This document shows, piece after piece, positions 38,346 through 47,861 of a stretch of DNA of 64,000 nt. The stretch's first letter is position 1; the number at the start of each line of letters is the position of its first letter. Position numbers and translations under genes: made by a program. The DNA comes from Lysinibacillus sp. JNUCC-52 (GTDB lineage Bacteria; Bacillota; Bacilli; Bacillales_A; Planococcaceae): the NCBI RefSeq assembly GCF_015999545.1, contig NZ_CP065546.1:1798001-1862000 (forward strand), given 5' to 3'. A model generated the notes under the pieces. It saw only the letters and a program-made list of their open reading frames with translations. It had not been told where the DNA came from and did not search any database.

Positions 38346-38555
38346 ATGATTTACAAAGTTTATTATCAAGAAAAAGCAAATGAGATTCCAGTTCGCGAAA
38401 ACACTAAAAGTCTATACCTTGAAGCTGCTTCAGAACGTGAAGTACGTCAAAAGTTACAAGACCGTCATTACAACATTGAGTTCATCCAACTGCTTGAAGG
38501 TAACTATTTAGACTACGAACAAGCAAGCCCGAACTTCGTCTTGGAGGAAATTTAA
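38346..38555 (+). CDS. rpoY: RNA polymerase epsilon subunit
   Basis: 69 residues from ATG 38346 (AAAGGAG upstream; an earlier in-frame start at 38292 has none). Sequence [18 protein letters not shown] and [21 protein letters not shown]-like pattern match YkzG/RpoY, a small RNA-polymerase-associated subunit of Firmicutes. 5 bp before rnjA. Confidence 0.95.
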   Translation: MIYKVYYQEKANEIPVRENTKSLYLEAASEREVRQKLQDRHYNIEFIQLLEGNYLDYEQASPNFVLEEI

Positions 38556-38560
38556 CAAAC

Positions 38561-40228
38561 ATGAAGTTTGTTAAAAATGACCAAGCAGCTGTTTTCGCGC
38601 TCGGCGGACTGGGCGAAATCGGCAAAAACACTTACGGCGTTCAATTTCAAGATGAAATCATCTTAATTGACGCCGGAATAAAATTTCCAGAAGACGATTT
38701 ACTCGGAATCGACTATGTTATTCCTGATTACACGTATTTAGTACGAAACGTCGATAAAATTAAAGGGTTATTTATAACACACGGACACGAAGACCATATT
38801 GGTGGTATCCCTTATTTACTACGTCAAGTGAATGTTCCCGTTTATGGTGGTAAGCTTGCACTTGGCTTATTGCGCAACAAACTTGAAGAACATGGTTTAC
38901 TACGTACAACTAAACTAATCGAAATTAAAGAAGATGATGTTATTAAATTTAGAAAAACATCTGTAAGCTTCTTTAGAACAACGCATAGTATTCCAGATGC
39001 TTATGGTATCGTCGTAAAAACACCTCCTGGCAATATCGTGCATACAGGTGACTTTAAATTCGACTTTACTCCAGTAGGCGAGCCAGCAAACTTAACAAAA
39101 ATGGCCGAAATCGGTCGTGACGGTGTGCTGTGCCTACTATCTGATAGTACGAATGCTGAAAAACCAAATTTCACAATGTCTGAACGTACAGTTGGGAAAA
39201 GTATTGACGAAATCTTCCGCAAGGTTGATAGTCGTATTATTTTCGCAACATTCGCATCAAATATTCACCGTTTGCAACAAGCAACAGATGCAGCCATAAA
39301 ATACGGACGCAAAATCGCCGTATTCGGTCGATCTATGGATAATGCCATTACAATCGGTCGTGAACTTGGTTATATCAACGCACCAAAAGATACATTTATT
39401 GATGCCCAAAGCATTAACCGTTTACCTGCCAACGAAGTGATGATTTTATGTACAGGCTCTCAAGGTGAACCAATGGCTGCTCTATCTCGCATTGCCAACG
39501 GTACACACCGTCAAATTCAAATCCAGCCTGGGGACACAGTTGTCTTCTCTTCTTCACCTGTACCAGGTAATACAGTTAGCGTAAATAAAATCATTAATTT
39601 ACTTTTCCGTGCTGGCGCTGAAGTTATTCACGGTGCATTAAATAATATCCATACATCTGGTCATGGATCACAAGAAGAACAAAAGCTAATGCTTCGATTA
39701 ATGAAACCAAAATTCTTTATGCCTATTCACGGTGAATTCCGTATGTTAAAAATGCATACACATTTAGCAGAAGATTGTGATGTGCCACTTGAAAATACTT
39801 TCGTAATGGAAAATGGTGATGTACTTGCATTAAGTGCAAATGAAGCACATGTTGCAGGTCGTATCCCTTCTGGCGATGTATATATTGATGGTAACGGCAT
39901 TGGAGATATTGGTAATATCGTACTGCGCGACCGCCGTATACTTTCCGAAGAAGGTTTAGTAATAGTGGTTGTAAGCGTAGATATGGAAAACCAAAAAATT
40001 GTTTCTGGTCCTGATATTATTTCACGTGGATTTGTTTATATGCGTGAATCAGGTACGATGATTAATGAAGCACAAAAAATGCTGAACCGTCATCTTAACG
40101 AAACCATTCAAAGCAAAACGCCACAATGGACTGAGCTTAAAAATGAAATTACAGACGTTTTAGGGCCTTACTTATTCGAGAAAACTAAACGTCGTCCGAT
40201 GATTTTACCGATTATTATGGAAGTATAA
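38561..40228 (+). CDS. rnjA: ribonuclease J1
   Basis: 555 residues. Metallo-beta-lactamase/beta-CASP fold: [10 protein letters not shown] (His 74, His 76, Asp 78, His 79), [13 protein letters not shown], beta-[20 protein letters not shown], and [26 protein letters not shown]. 5'-3' exonuclease and endonuclease for mRNA decay and rRNA maturation. Directly follows rpoY, as in B. subtilis. Confidence 0.97.
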   Translation: MKFVKNDQAAVFALGGLGEIGKNTYGVQFQDEIILIDAGIKFPEDDLLGIDYVIPDYTYLVRNVDKIKGLFITHGHEDHIGGIPYLLRQVNVPVYGGKLALGLLRNKLEEHGLLRTTKLIEIKEDDVIKFRKTSVSFFRTTHSIPDAYGIVVKTPPGNIVHTGDFKFDFTPVGEPANLTKMAEIGRDGVLCLLSDSTNAEKPNFTMSERTVGKSIDEIFRKVDSRIIFATFASNIHRLQQATDAAIKYGRKIAVFGRSMDNAITIGRELGYINAPKDTFIDAQSINRLPANEVMILCTGSQGEPMAALSRIANGTHRQIQIQPGDTVVFSSSPVPGNTVSVNKIINLLFRAGAEVIHGALNNIHTSGHGSQEEQKLMLRLMKPKFFMPIHGEFRMLKMHTHLAEDCDVPLENTFVMENGDVLALSANEAHVAGRIPSGDVYIDGNGIGDIGNIVLRDRRILSEEGLVIVVVSVDMENQKIVSGPDIISRGFVYMRESGTMINEAQKMLNRHLNETIQSKTPQWTELKNEITDVLGPYLFEKTKRRPMILPIIMEV

Positions 40229-40238
40229 TCTTTTAAAT

Positions 40239-40269
40239 TAGAAAGCTACGCATTATTTGCGTAGCTTTT
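40239..40269 (+). terminator. rnjA terminator
   Basis: AAGCTACGCA / TGCGTAGCTT stem followed by TTTTC. Confidence 0.9.
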
Positions 40270-40524
40270 TCTGTTTATACACTTTATTTTATTTCCATAA
40301 TATTATAGAGTTGCAGTATGTAGTTAGACGCCGTTCAATTAGGTTACCGATACTCAATGACTTATCCTTCCAACTAGTTACGCGAAGAGGCTTTTTTGAA
40401 CGATTTCAAATTTAATGAAATAAATTACTAAAATATTGAAACCTCCTTTAACAACGAACGTATATAGTATTAGAATATGCTTCCTTCCCCATTAAAAACG
40501 AAATATCTTGTTCAATCCATAAAA

Positions 40525-40561
40525 AAGAGAATTGCTCACTATTACTTCTTGTGAACAATTC
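40525..40561 (-). terminator. terminator after the TetR-family gene
   Basis: AGAATTGTTCAC / GTGAGCAATTCT on the minus strand, then a T-run. The rest of the 350-bp gap after rnjA shows no gene. Confidence 0.82.
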
Positions 40562-40578
40562 TAATTCAATGTGTACAA

Positions 40579-41406
40579 TTAGAAATATTTATCTAATACA
40601 TATGCGATCCATTGACACCCTGGTTGTAGGCGAATATTTTCAATTAGACCTTTAATAATCGGTTTACTGTATGTTTGGTGTTCTACTTGACTTTTTAATA
40701 GCTCTAATGATTCTCGCTCAATAGATGGCTCTAAGTTCTGGATGTTTTGTTCGATTAACTGCAATAAGGATTGTTGCGTGACTTCCTCTTCACAAGGTCT
40801 TGCGACTATTTGTGCGAGTTCCTCTGTAATAAAAGGAATTGTCGTATGACGAGCAATAATATCTGTCTTTTCGGCTAATGATTTTGCCAATTGATCTAAA
40901 TCAAGCGGCAAATTTGAGAACATAAACAGCTCGGCATAGCCTTTCACAAATCCTTTTACACAATACATAACATCATATATCGTCTCTTGTAGCTCTTCTC
41001 GATAAAGCTCTTCAAGCATCTGGACGATAAACTTCGACATATCCGCTTCATAAGCACTTACTTTATGAAACAGCTCTTTTTTTGTAAGAAAAACTTTTTC
41101 ATTAAAAAACACACGCGAAGAAGCTGAATGTTTTTTAAACGCTTGAAAAATACCTTTATAAAAATCTACCAATACTACATCTTTGTTGTTCATGTTTCTG
41201 ACTACTTGGTCAATATCCGCTATAAATTGCTGTAGGAAGTAGTCAACCATTGAAAAAAGTAATTCATCTTTTGTTTTAAAAGACAAATAAAATGCCCCTT
41301 TAGAAATCCCACAGCGCTCTGTAATTTGCTGCACAGACGTTGCTTCAAAGCCTTGTTCAGAAAACAGTTCTAATGCTTTCTCCATAATCAGTTGCTTTTT
41401 TGACAT
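40579..41406 (-). CDS. TetR family regulator of the RND pump
   Basis: 275 residues, longer than most TetR proteins. N-terminal HTH (FSEQGFEATSVQQITERCGISKGAFYLSFKTKDEL, residues 14-48), then an all-helical ligand domain extended at the C-terminus. Divergent from the RND gene, with the operator at 41441-41458 in the pump promoter. Probably a repressor released by pump substrates. Confidence 0.88.
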   Translation of the reverse strand: MSKKQLIMEKALELFSEQGFEATSVQQITERCGISKGAFYLSFKTKDELLFSMVDYFLQQFIADIDQVVRNMNNKDVVLVDFYKGIFQAFKKHSASSRVFFNEKVFLTKKELFHKVSAYEADMSKFIVQMLEELYREELQETIYDVMYCVKGFVKGYAELFMFSNLPLDLDQLAKSLAEKTDIIARHTTIPFITEELAQIVARPCEEEVTQQSLLQLIEQNIQNLEPSIERESLELLKSQVEHQTYSKPIIKGLIENIRLQPGCQWIAYVLDKYF

Positions 41407-41434
41407 ATTTTTAAATCTCTCCTAATGCATTTCA

Positions 41435-41463
41435 TTGACAAATGACCGATTAGTCATTATTAT
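41435..41463 (+). promoter_or_regulatory. RND pump promoter with TetR operator in the spacer
   Basis: TTGACA (41435-41440), 17 bp, TATTAT (41458-41463). The spacer begins with AATGACCGATTAGTCATT (41441-41458), an 18-bp palindrome of half-sites AATGACYRAT. Confidence 0.75.
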
Positions 41464-41499
41464 AAATAATTGAATCTAGTAAGTCAATAAAGGGTAGGT

Positions 41500-44400
41500 G
41501 TGAAGGTGAAAGGTTTAGTTAATTTTGTATTGAAGAACAAATTGGCAGTGTGGTTATTAACAATTATCATCACTGTCTCTGGTATTTATTCAGGTACAAG
41601 AATGAAAATGGAATCAATCCCTGATATATCGATTCCATACTTAATTGTAATGGGCGTTTATCCAGGTGCAACGCCTGAACAAGTCATGAATGAACTTTCC
41701 ATTCCATTTGAAAAATCAATCGAAAGTTTAGAGGATGTTAAGGCAGTTTACTCTACTTCTTCATCCAACATTGCACAAGTTCAAGTTGAATATGACTATG
41801 GCATTGATATGGATGAAAAAAAACGCCAGTTAGAGTCAGCTTTAGATAATGTGAAACTTCCTGAAGGTGCACAAGAACCTACAATTATGGCGATTAGCAT
41901 GAACATGATGCCTGTTGTCGCATTATCAGTAAGTAGCTCTAAGGAAGATATCGTTGATCTGACATCAACAGTAGAAGATATATTACTTCCTAAAATCGAA
42001 AAAATCGACGGTGTTGCTTCTGCAACTATTACTGGTCAACATATTGAACAAGTTTCGTTTAAATATGACGAAGAAAAAATGGCTGCTCTCGGCTTAACTG
42101 AGGATACTGTCAAACAAATGATCCAAGCAAGTGATATGTCTCTATCACTCGGTTTATATCAATTTACGGTTGGTGAACAAGCGGTTTCCGTAGATGGTAA
42201 AGTTAAATCTGTTGATGAATTAAAAGATTTATTGATACCAGTCACACCTTCAGCAACACAACCTTCTCCATTCGTTCGCTTAGGTGATATTGCAACGATT
42301 GAAGTTGAAGGTAAAGTACAATCTGTTTCACGCACAAATGGTAAAGATGCCATTGCGATTCAAATCGTGAAAGGTCAAGATGCAAATACAGTAACTGTCG
42401 TAAATGCAGTAAAAGACCTTATTAAAGATGAAGAAAAAAGAATTGACGGCTTAAAAGTAGATATCTCACTTGACCAAGGTGCGCCAATTGAAGATTCCGT
42501 CTTCACAATGATTGAAAAGGCAGTATTCGGTGGCGCTATAGCTGTATTAATTATTTTACTATTCTTACGCGATTTCAAGTCAACAATTATTTCAATTATT
42601 TCTATTCCAGTTTCTGTATTCATGGCTTTACTATTACTAAACTGGATGGATATTACGTTAAATATTATGACACTTGGTGCAATTACCGTTGCAATTGGGC
42701 GGGTTATTGATGACTCCATTGTCGTAGTTGAAAATATTTATCGACGTATCCACTTAAAACAAGAAAAATTAACAGGTCGCGCCCTTATCCGTGAAGCGAC
42801 AATCGAAATGTTTAAACCAATCTTGTCTTCTACATTAGTTACAGTAGCGGTATTTGCTCCACTTATTTTCGTTGGTGGTATGGTTGGCGAATTATTCATG
42901 CCATTCGCCTTAACAATGACATTTGCTTTAGGTGCGTCATTATTAGTAGCGATTACAATCGTACCAGCTTTATCTCATTTCTTATTCCGTAAAAAAATAT
43001 ATGGTGAGAAAAAAGAAAGTCAACATCAAGAAGTTGGTAAATTAGCTACATGGTACAGAGGTGTATTAGAAAAAGCGTTAAATCATAAAATCATTACGTC
43101 TACGATTGCGATTTTAATGCTTGTTGGTTCACTTGCCCTCACACCATTAATCGGTTTCAGTTTCATGGGATCTCAAGAGGAAAAGGTGATGTACTTAACA
43201 TATACACCTGGTACTGGTGAGTTAAACGATGAAACAGAAGCAAATGTGGCAAAAGTAGAGCAAGAATTAATGAAACGTAAAGATATTGATATTTTACAAG
43301 TTTCTATTACAGATGCTACAAATGCAGACCCTGCAACAATGATGATGGGTGGCGGAGCTGGCGGTGCATTAATGTACCTAATCTTTGATCCAGAGATGGA
43401 GGACTTCCCTGCAGCACGTGAAGAAGTAGAAGATTACGTCTTTAACATTGACCAATCAGGTGAATGGAAAAGCCAAAACTTCTCATCAATGTCTATGTCT
43501 TCAAACGAAGTTAGCTACACATTATACAGCGAAAACTTAGATAACCTACGTAGTGCTGTAAAAGACGTTGAAGAAACGTTAAAAGATGTTGATGGTTTAG
43601 AGGATGTTAAATCCGATAATGAAGACCCTTATGTAGAGCATGTCTTAAAAGTAGAGCAAGAAAATGTCTTACAATATGGTTTAACGACTGCTCAAATCGT
43701 CATGGCTTTAAATTCTACAACATCACAAGAAGTGTTAACAACAGTTGAACGTGATGGTAAAGACATTAATGTTATTGTAAAACGCGATGCAAAGGCAGCA
43801 GCCTTATCAATCGATGATGTTCTAAAAACTGAAATTAAAACAGCTTTAGGCACAACGATGTCTATTGGTGAATTAGTGGATGTTGAAGAAGGTACAACAC
43901 TTAATTCATTATCACGCTCAAAAGGTGAATACTTTGCAACTGTATCTGCCACAATTATCGGCGATGATATTTCAAAAGCAACAACTGCAGCAGATAAGAA
44001 AATTGATAAGTTAGACTTACCTAAAGGTGTGACAACAGGCGTATCAGGTGTAGCTGCAGATATGCAGGAAACATTCACACAACTTGGCGTAGCTATGTTA
44101 GCCGCAATTGCCATCGTTTACTTCATTCTTGTCGTAACGTTTGGTGAAGGCTTAGCACCATTTGCAATCCTCTTCTCATTACCGTTTGCGGTAATTGGTG
44201 CATTTGTTGGCTTATACGTAACAAATCAAACAATTTCTGTTTCAGTTATGATGGGTCTATTAATGTTAATAGGTATCGTTGTCACAAATGCCATCGTACT
44301 TGTTGACCGCATTATCCATATGGAGCGCGACGGTCTCGGTATGCGCGAAGCAATTTTAGAAGCAGGTGCAACGCGTTTACGTCCAATTTTAATGACTGCT

Positions 44401-44595
44401 ATTGCAACAATCGGTGCAATGATTCCAATGGCACTAGGCAGTGGCGGTAGCGGATTAATTTCCAAAGACCTTGCCATTACAGTAATCGGCGGTTTATTAT
44501 CTTCTACATTATTAACATTAGTAGTCGTACCAATTGTGTATGAAATGCTATCAAAAATGTTAAAGAAAAACCGTAAAGATATTGAAGAAAATTAA
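41500..44595 (+). CDS. RND family efflux transporter, SwrC/AcrB type
   Basis: 1,031 residues, full length for RND. GTG start with AAAGGG 5 bases upstream. Twelve membrane segments in the 1+5+1+5 layout, two large external loops, and the family features PDISIPYLIVMGVYPGATPEQV, LRDFKSTIISIISIPVSVFMAL, AIGRVIDDSIVVVENIYR, GGMVGELFMPFALTMTFALG and GIVVTNAIVLVDRI. Resembles SwrC (YerP) of B. subtilis, linked to surfactin self-resistance. No membrane fusion protein gene adjoins it. Confidence 0.92.
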   Translation: MKVKGLVNFVLKNKLAVWLLTIIITVSGIYSGTRMKMESIPDISIPYLIVMGVYPGATPEQVMNELSIPFEKSIESLEDVKAVYSTSSSNIAQVQVEYDYGIDMDEKKRQLESALDNVKLPEGAQEPTIMAISMNMMPVVALSVSSSKEDIVDLTSTVEDILLPKIEKIDGVASATITGQHIEQVSFKYDEEKMAALGLTEDTVKQMIQASDMSLSLGLYQFTVGEQAVSVDGKVKSVDELKDLLIPVTPSATQPSPFVRLGDIATIEVEGKVQSVSRTNGKDAIAIQIVKGQDANTVTVVNAVKDLIKDEEKRIDGLKVDISLDQGAPIEDSVFTMIEKAVFGGAIAVLIILLFLRDFKSTIISIISIPVSVFMALLLLNWMDITLNIMTLGAITVAIGRVIDDSIVVVENIYRRIHLKQEKLTGRALIREATIEMFKPILSSTLVTVAVFAPLIFVGGMVGELFMPFALTMTFALGASLLVAITIVPALSHFLFRKKIYGEKKESQHQEVGKLATWYRGVLEKALNHKIITSTIAILMLVGSLALTPLIGFSFMGSQEEKVMYLTYTPGTGELNDETEANVAKVEQELMKRKDIDILQVSITDATNADPATMMMGGGAGGALMYLIFDPEMEDFPAAREEVEDYVFNIDQSGEWKSQNFSSMSMSSNEVSYTLYSENLDNLRSAVKDVEETLKDVDGLEDVKSDNEDPYVEHVLKVEQENVLQYGLTTAQIVMALNSTTSQEVLTTVERDGKDINVIVKRDAKAAALSIDDVLKTEIKTALGTTMSIGELVDVEEGTTLNSLSRSKGEYFATVSATIIGDDISKATTAADKKIDKLDLPKGVTTGVSGVAADMQETFTQLGVAMLAAIAIVYFILVVTFGEGLAPFAILFSLPFAVIGAFVGLYVTNQTISVSVMMGLLMLIGIVVTNAIVLVDRIIHMERDGLGMREAILEAGATRLRPILMTAIATIGAMIPMALGSGGSGLISKDLAITVIGGLLSSTLLTLVVVPIVYEMLSKMLKKNRKDIEEN

Positions 44596-44610
44596 TTAAT
44601 CTTAGCAATG

Positions 44611-44648
44611 CAAAAGAGGGCATTCCAGAAATGGAGTGCCCTCTTTTT
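44611..44648 (+). terminator. terminator after the RND gene
   Basis: AAGAGGGCATTCCA / TGGAGTGCCCTCTT stem with a 4-base loop and T-run. Confidence 0.92.
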
Positions 44649-44672
44649 ACGTTGTGATAACTAAAAGTATTC

Positions 44673-45659
44673 TTAATATTTAATAATTGTTCTACCCAAA
44701 TGTTGGCCATTCTTAATTGCTTCAATTGTATGGGGTAATTTTTCAAGTGAAATTTCATTGATGAGAGTTGTTTGAGAAATATTCCATTCATTCGCTATTT
44801 TCTCCCAAATATAATCACGATCTTCAATTGGTACATTTACAGAATCAATTCCCAAAAGGTTAATTCCTCTAAGTATAAATGGCAACACGGTTGATGCTAG
44901 TTTTATACCACCTGCATTCCCACACATACTCATACTTCCACCGTAGGAAATTTGAGAAATTAATACAGAAGCAATATCCCCACCAACAGTATCTAGGACA
45001 AAATCAAAATTTTGTTTATTTAATGGCTTATTTTGTTCTCCTAATTCATTTACGAAAATAACATTGGTAGCTCCTAAAGATTTTGCTACCTCTTTCTGAT
45101 GTTCTTTTCGAACTAAAGCAGTAATATTTTTGTAGCCGATTTTAGCTAAAATCTGTAAAGCTATACTACCTACTCCACCAGTTGAACCAGTGACTAGAAT
45201 CCTAGGGTTTTTATTTAAATCCATACCTTTCTCCTCTAATGCTATGATTGAAAGAGCAGCAGTAAACCCAGCTGTTCCAAAAATCATAGCATCCTTTAAC
45301 GAGAGATTGACTGGTAATGGAACAATCCAATCTCCAGAAACTCTTGCATATTCTGCAAACCCGCCTGTATGGCTCATACCCATCGTAAAGCCTGTAACAA
45401 TCACTTTCTGTCCCTCTGTGTAACGATTATCTGTCGTATGAACAATGGTTCCACTTAAATCAATGCCTGGGATCATCGGATAATTCCGAATAACTCCTCC
45501 ATTTTTTTGAACAGCCAACATGTCTTTATAATTTATTGAAGAATACGCTACCTTAACTAAAACCTCACCATCAGAGAGACTGTCGAGATTAACATCTTCC
45601 AAACCATAAATTACTTGATCATGATTTTCTTTTACAACAATTGCTTTGAATGTATCCAT
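44673..45659 (-). CDS. YhdH/YhfP-type zinc-independent medium-chain oxidoreductase
   Basis: 328 residues from ATG 45659 (GGAGGG upstream; the frame extends to 45716 into the operator region). Medium-chain dehydrogenase fold: SSINYKDMLA, IPGIDLSGTI, NADPH loop VTGSTGGVGSIALQILAKIG. The residues that bind zinc in alcohol dehydrogenases are absent. Relatives reduce quinones or acryloyl-CoA. Divergent from a MarR gene that likely controls it. Confidence 0.9.
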   Translation of the reverse strand: MDTFKAIVVKENHDQVIYGLEDVNLDSLSDGEVLVKVAYSSINYKDMLAVQKNGGVIRNYPMIPGIDLSGTIVHTTDNRYTEGQKVIVTGFTMGMSHTGGFAEYARVSGDWIVPLPVNLSLKDAMIFGTAGFTAALSIIALEEKGMDLNKNPRILVTGSTGGVGSIALQILAKIGYKNITALVRKEHQKEVAKSLGATNVIFVNELGEQNKPLNKQNFDFVLDTVGGDIASVLISQISYGGSMSMCGNAGGIKLASTVLPFILRGINLLGIDSVNVPIEDRDYIWEKIANEWNISQTTLINEISLEKLPHTIEAIKNGQHLGRTIIKY

Positions 45660-45677
45660 TGATATTTCCCTCCTTTT

Positions 45678-45714
45678 GATACAAAACATTTTTGCACCAA
45701 AAATGTTTCTTATC
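45678..45714. promoter_or_regulatory. MarR-type operator between the oxidoreductase and marR genes
   Basis: Perfect inverted repeat: AAACATTTTTG (45684-45694), CAC, CAAAAATGTTT (45698-45708), extended by outer GATA (45678-45681) and TATC (45711-45714). Confidence 0.75.
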
Positions 45715-45761
45715 AAAAACTAACATGATATTATAGGTAATGTCAATACGGAGGAGATGCT

Positions 45762-46181
45762 ATGGAATTAAAAGATTGCATGAACTTTTTACTAAGTGCT
45801 AGTCAGAATAAAGTTTTTAAATATTTCAGTAAGCTTTTAGAAGAGTATGGTGTAACACCTGCTCAATACGGTGTGTTGAATTGTTTGTGGAGAGAAGGGC
45901 AATTATCTCCTAAACAAATCGGAGAAATGGTTTTTTTAGAAGCCCCTACTGTCTCAGGAATATTAGATAAAATGCAAAAAGCTGAATTAATAGAGCGTTC
46001 GGTAGATCCAAAAAATCGTAGAAATGTTTTAGTAATGGCTACTCAAAAATCTAAAGAAATTAGAGATGAAGTTGAAGCTGCAACCATTAAGTTAAATAAT
46101 AAGGTACTTCAAAACTTGACAGACAGTGATAAAGAAGTGTTAAAAAAAGCATTAGAAGTAATAATAAAGTCTGAGTTTTGA
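45762..46181 (+). CDS. MarR family transcriptional regulator
   Basis: 139 residues, winged helix: YGVTPAQYGVLNCLWREGQLSPKQIGEMVFLEAPTVSGILDKMQKAELIERSVDPKNRRNVLV (residue guide 29-92). GGAGGAG before the ATG. Divergent from the YhdH-type gene; likely a redox, quinone or phenolic sensor, inferred from the pairing. One Cys in the first 20 residues could serve as a redox switch. Confidence 0.9.
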   Translation: MELKDCMNFLLSASQNKVFKYFSKLLEEYGVTPAQYGVLNCLWREGQLSPKQIGEMVFLEAPTVSGILDKMQKAELIERSVDPKNRRNVLVMATQKSKEIRDEVEAATIKLNNKVLQNLTDSDKEVLKKALEVIIKSEF

Positions 46182-46289
46182 TTATACAACCTATGTTCTT
46201 TTAACAAATAGATGGAACAGTACTTGAACGTAGATTAAAGGTTGTAACTTTCTCTAACTATTTATGTTCGTAGTATAAAATTAAAGTAA

Positions 46290-46316
46290 CCCCCATCATA
46301 ATTTGTTGATGGGGGT
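46290..46316 (+). terminator. terminator after marR
   Basis: CCCCCATCA / TGATGGGGG stem with a short loop. The rest of the 305-bp gap to the next gene shows nothing further. Confidence 0.7.
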
Positions 46317-46486
46317 ATTGAGTATTTGCATTGGAAATTTTTCTTTATAAACAATCATTTAATGTGAAATACCAATCATTATTTTAAAATTTACAGCTGG
46401 AGCCGCCTTCTACGGGCATGGCTTAAATGTCTCCACCATTTTCAACTTGCGTTGCCTTTTACTTACCGATTTAGCCCCTAACCATC

Positions 46487-46975
46487 TTAAGTTGTTTTCA
46501 ATAACTGATAGACAGCTTGCTCATGACCAAACCTTTCTAAAACCATTATTTTTTGCATCCCTAACTTTTCTAATACACGACAGGAGGCAATATTTGCAGT
46601 TTGCGTTTCCGCAACTATCTTCGATAAATTAAGACTGTCAAATCCATAATGGATAACTGCTAATAATACTTCAAACGCATACCCCTTGCCCCAATATTGA
46701 GGCAAAAATTGATAACTCAGCTCATATGTTGATTTTTCATGATATGCATCAATCGATACTAAACCAATAAACTCATTTTTATTTTTTAATGAAATGCAAA
46801 AATAGGAATTAGGATAAGGTGCCTTTAGCATGCTGTCAAAAGAAGCATAAATGTAGCTTTTATCTGGTATCCCTCCGAGAAAGGCTCTGACATCTTCATT
46901 ACAATACAATGAATAAACATCTTCAATATCGTTTGGCTTCACAGACTGTATTTTACAATTTTCAGTTATTATCAT
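46487..46975 (-). CDS. GNAT family N-acetyltransferase, RimJ/RimL type
   Basis: 162 residues. Acetyl-CoA motif region YQFLPQYWGKGYAFEVLLAVIHYGFDSLNLSKIVAETQTANIASCRVLEKLGMQ (residues about 92-147 as guide). RimJ/L-like proteins acetylate protein N-termini or amino compounds. Substrate not predictable. Stand-alone gene. Confidence 0.85.
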   Translation of the reverse strand: MIITENCKIQSVKPNDIEDVYSLYCNEDVRAFLGGIPDKSYIYASFDSMLKAPYPNSYFCISLKNKNEFIGLVSIDAYHEKSTYELSYQFLPQYWGKGYAFEVLLAVIHYGFDSLNLSKIVAETQTANIASCRVLEKLGMQKIMVLERFGHEQAVYQLLKTT

Positions 46976-47071
46976 AACTTGTTGCCTCGCTATTCAAATT
47001 TTCTTTATTATGACAAAGCTATAACAGGAAATCAAACACAATTTTACATAAATATGTTCCATTTACTAAAA

Positions 47072-47107
47072 ATAAAAGACCTGCTTCGATACAATATCGA
47101 ACACAGG
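47072..47107 (-). terminator. terminator after the second GNAT gene
   Basis: Stem GGCCTG...TTCGAT / ATCGAA...CAGGTC followed by TTTTATTTT on the minus strand. Confidence 0.75.
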
Positions 47108-47115
47108 CCAAAACG

Positions 47116-47682
47116 TTATTTCATTATTGGAAGCTCCTTTAAGCTTTCTTGTCTAGCTTCCCACTCTTCTCTTAACAAACCCATACGTATGGAATCATAA
47201 TAGACACCCTCGTAAAAACGTACTTTACGAATTTTCGCTTCCAATTGCATCCCCAATTTTTCTCCGACGCGAATCATCCGCTTATTTCCCGACCATGTCG
47301 TAAAGCCAACACGGACAAGTGGCATCGTTGAAAATAAGTGATCAATCCATAGTGTCATTGCTCTAGTGCCAAGTCCTTTGCCCCAATTATGAGACTCATG
47401 AAAAACAATGCCCATTTCTAACCATTTAGAAGGCTCATGCTCCCAATAATAAGAAATAACGCCACAAATAATGCCATCAGCCTCGATTGCCCAAAAGTTT
47501 TTCTGATTAATAAATTGCTGTGATGTTAACATAAAATCATGCAATGATTTAGCTTGATGTGGAAAATAAGGAGCATCCCATTTTTTCCATTCTGGTTGCT
47601 CGTCTTTATAAATAAGCTCCCAAATGCGCTCTAAGTCTGACTCAATGATAGGACGAAGGTTTAATTCTTGATCTGTGTACAT
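47116..47682 (-). CDS. GNAT family N-acetyltransferase
   Basis: 188 residues. Opens LNLRPIIESDLERIWELIY; acetyl-CoA region NWGKGLGTRAMTLWIDHLFSTMPLVRVGFTTWSGNKRMIRVGEKLGM (residue guide). Resembles RimJ/RimL-type transferases. Adjacent to mprF but apparently transcribed alone. Confidence 0.85.
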   Translation of the reverse strand: MYTDQELNLRPIIESDLERIWELIYKDEQPEWKKWDAPYFPHQAKSLHDFMLTSQQFINQKNFWAIEADGIICGVISYYWEHEPSKWLEMGIVFHESHNWGKGLGTRAMTLWIDHLFSTMPLVRVGFTTWSGNKRMIRVGEKLGMQLEAKIRKVRFYEGVYYDSIRMGLLREEWEARQESLKELPIMK

Positions 47683-47719
47683 AAGCAGCCTCTTTTCAAT
47701 GATTATTCATTTTTTTACT

Positions 47720-47758
47720 ATTGAAAAGTGGCATATCCTCTATATGCTACTTCTCAAT
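47720..47758 (-). terminator. probable mprF terminator
   Basis: On the minus strand GAGAAGTAGCATAT / ATATGCCACTTTTC with a 5-base loop, about 100 bp after the mprF stop, followed by A/T-rich sequence. Confidence 0.55.
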
Positions 47759-47861
47759 CACGTTCCCAAGCTGTTTCATATTCATCATTCCTTCCATTGT
47801 AATTAGGAAAATTATAGCATATTTCCATTTCTAGTATGCTTACTTGCAATTTAAAAATTAC

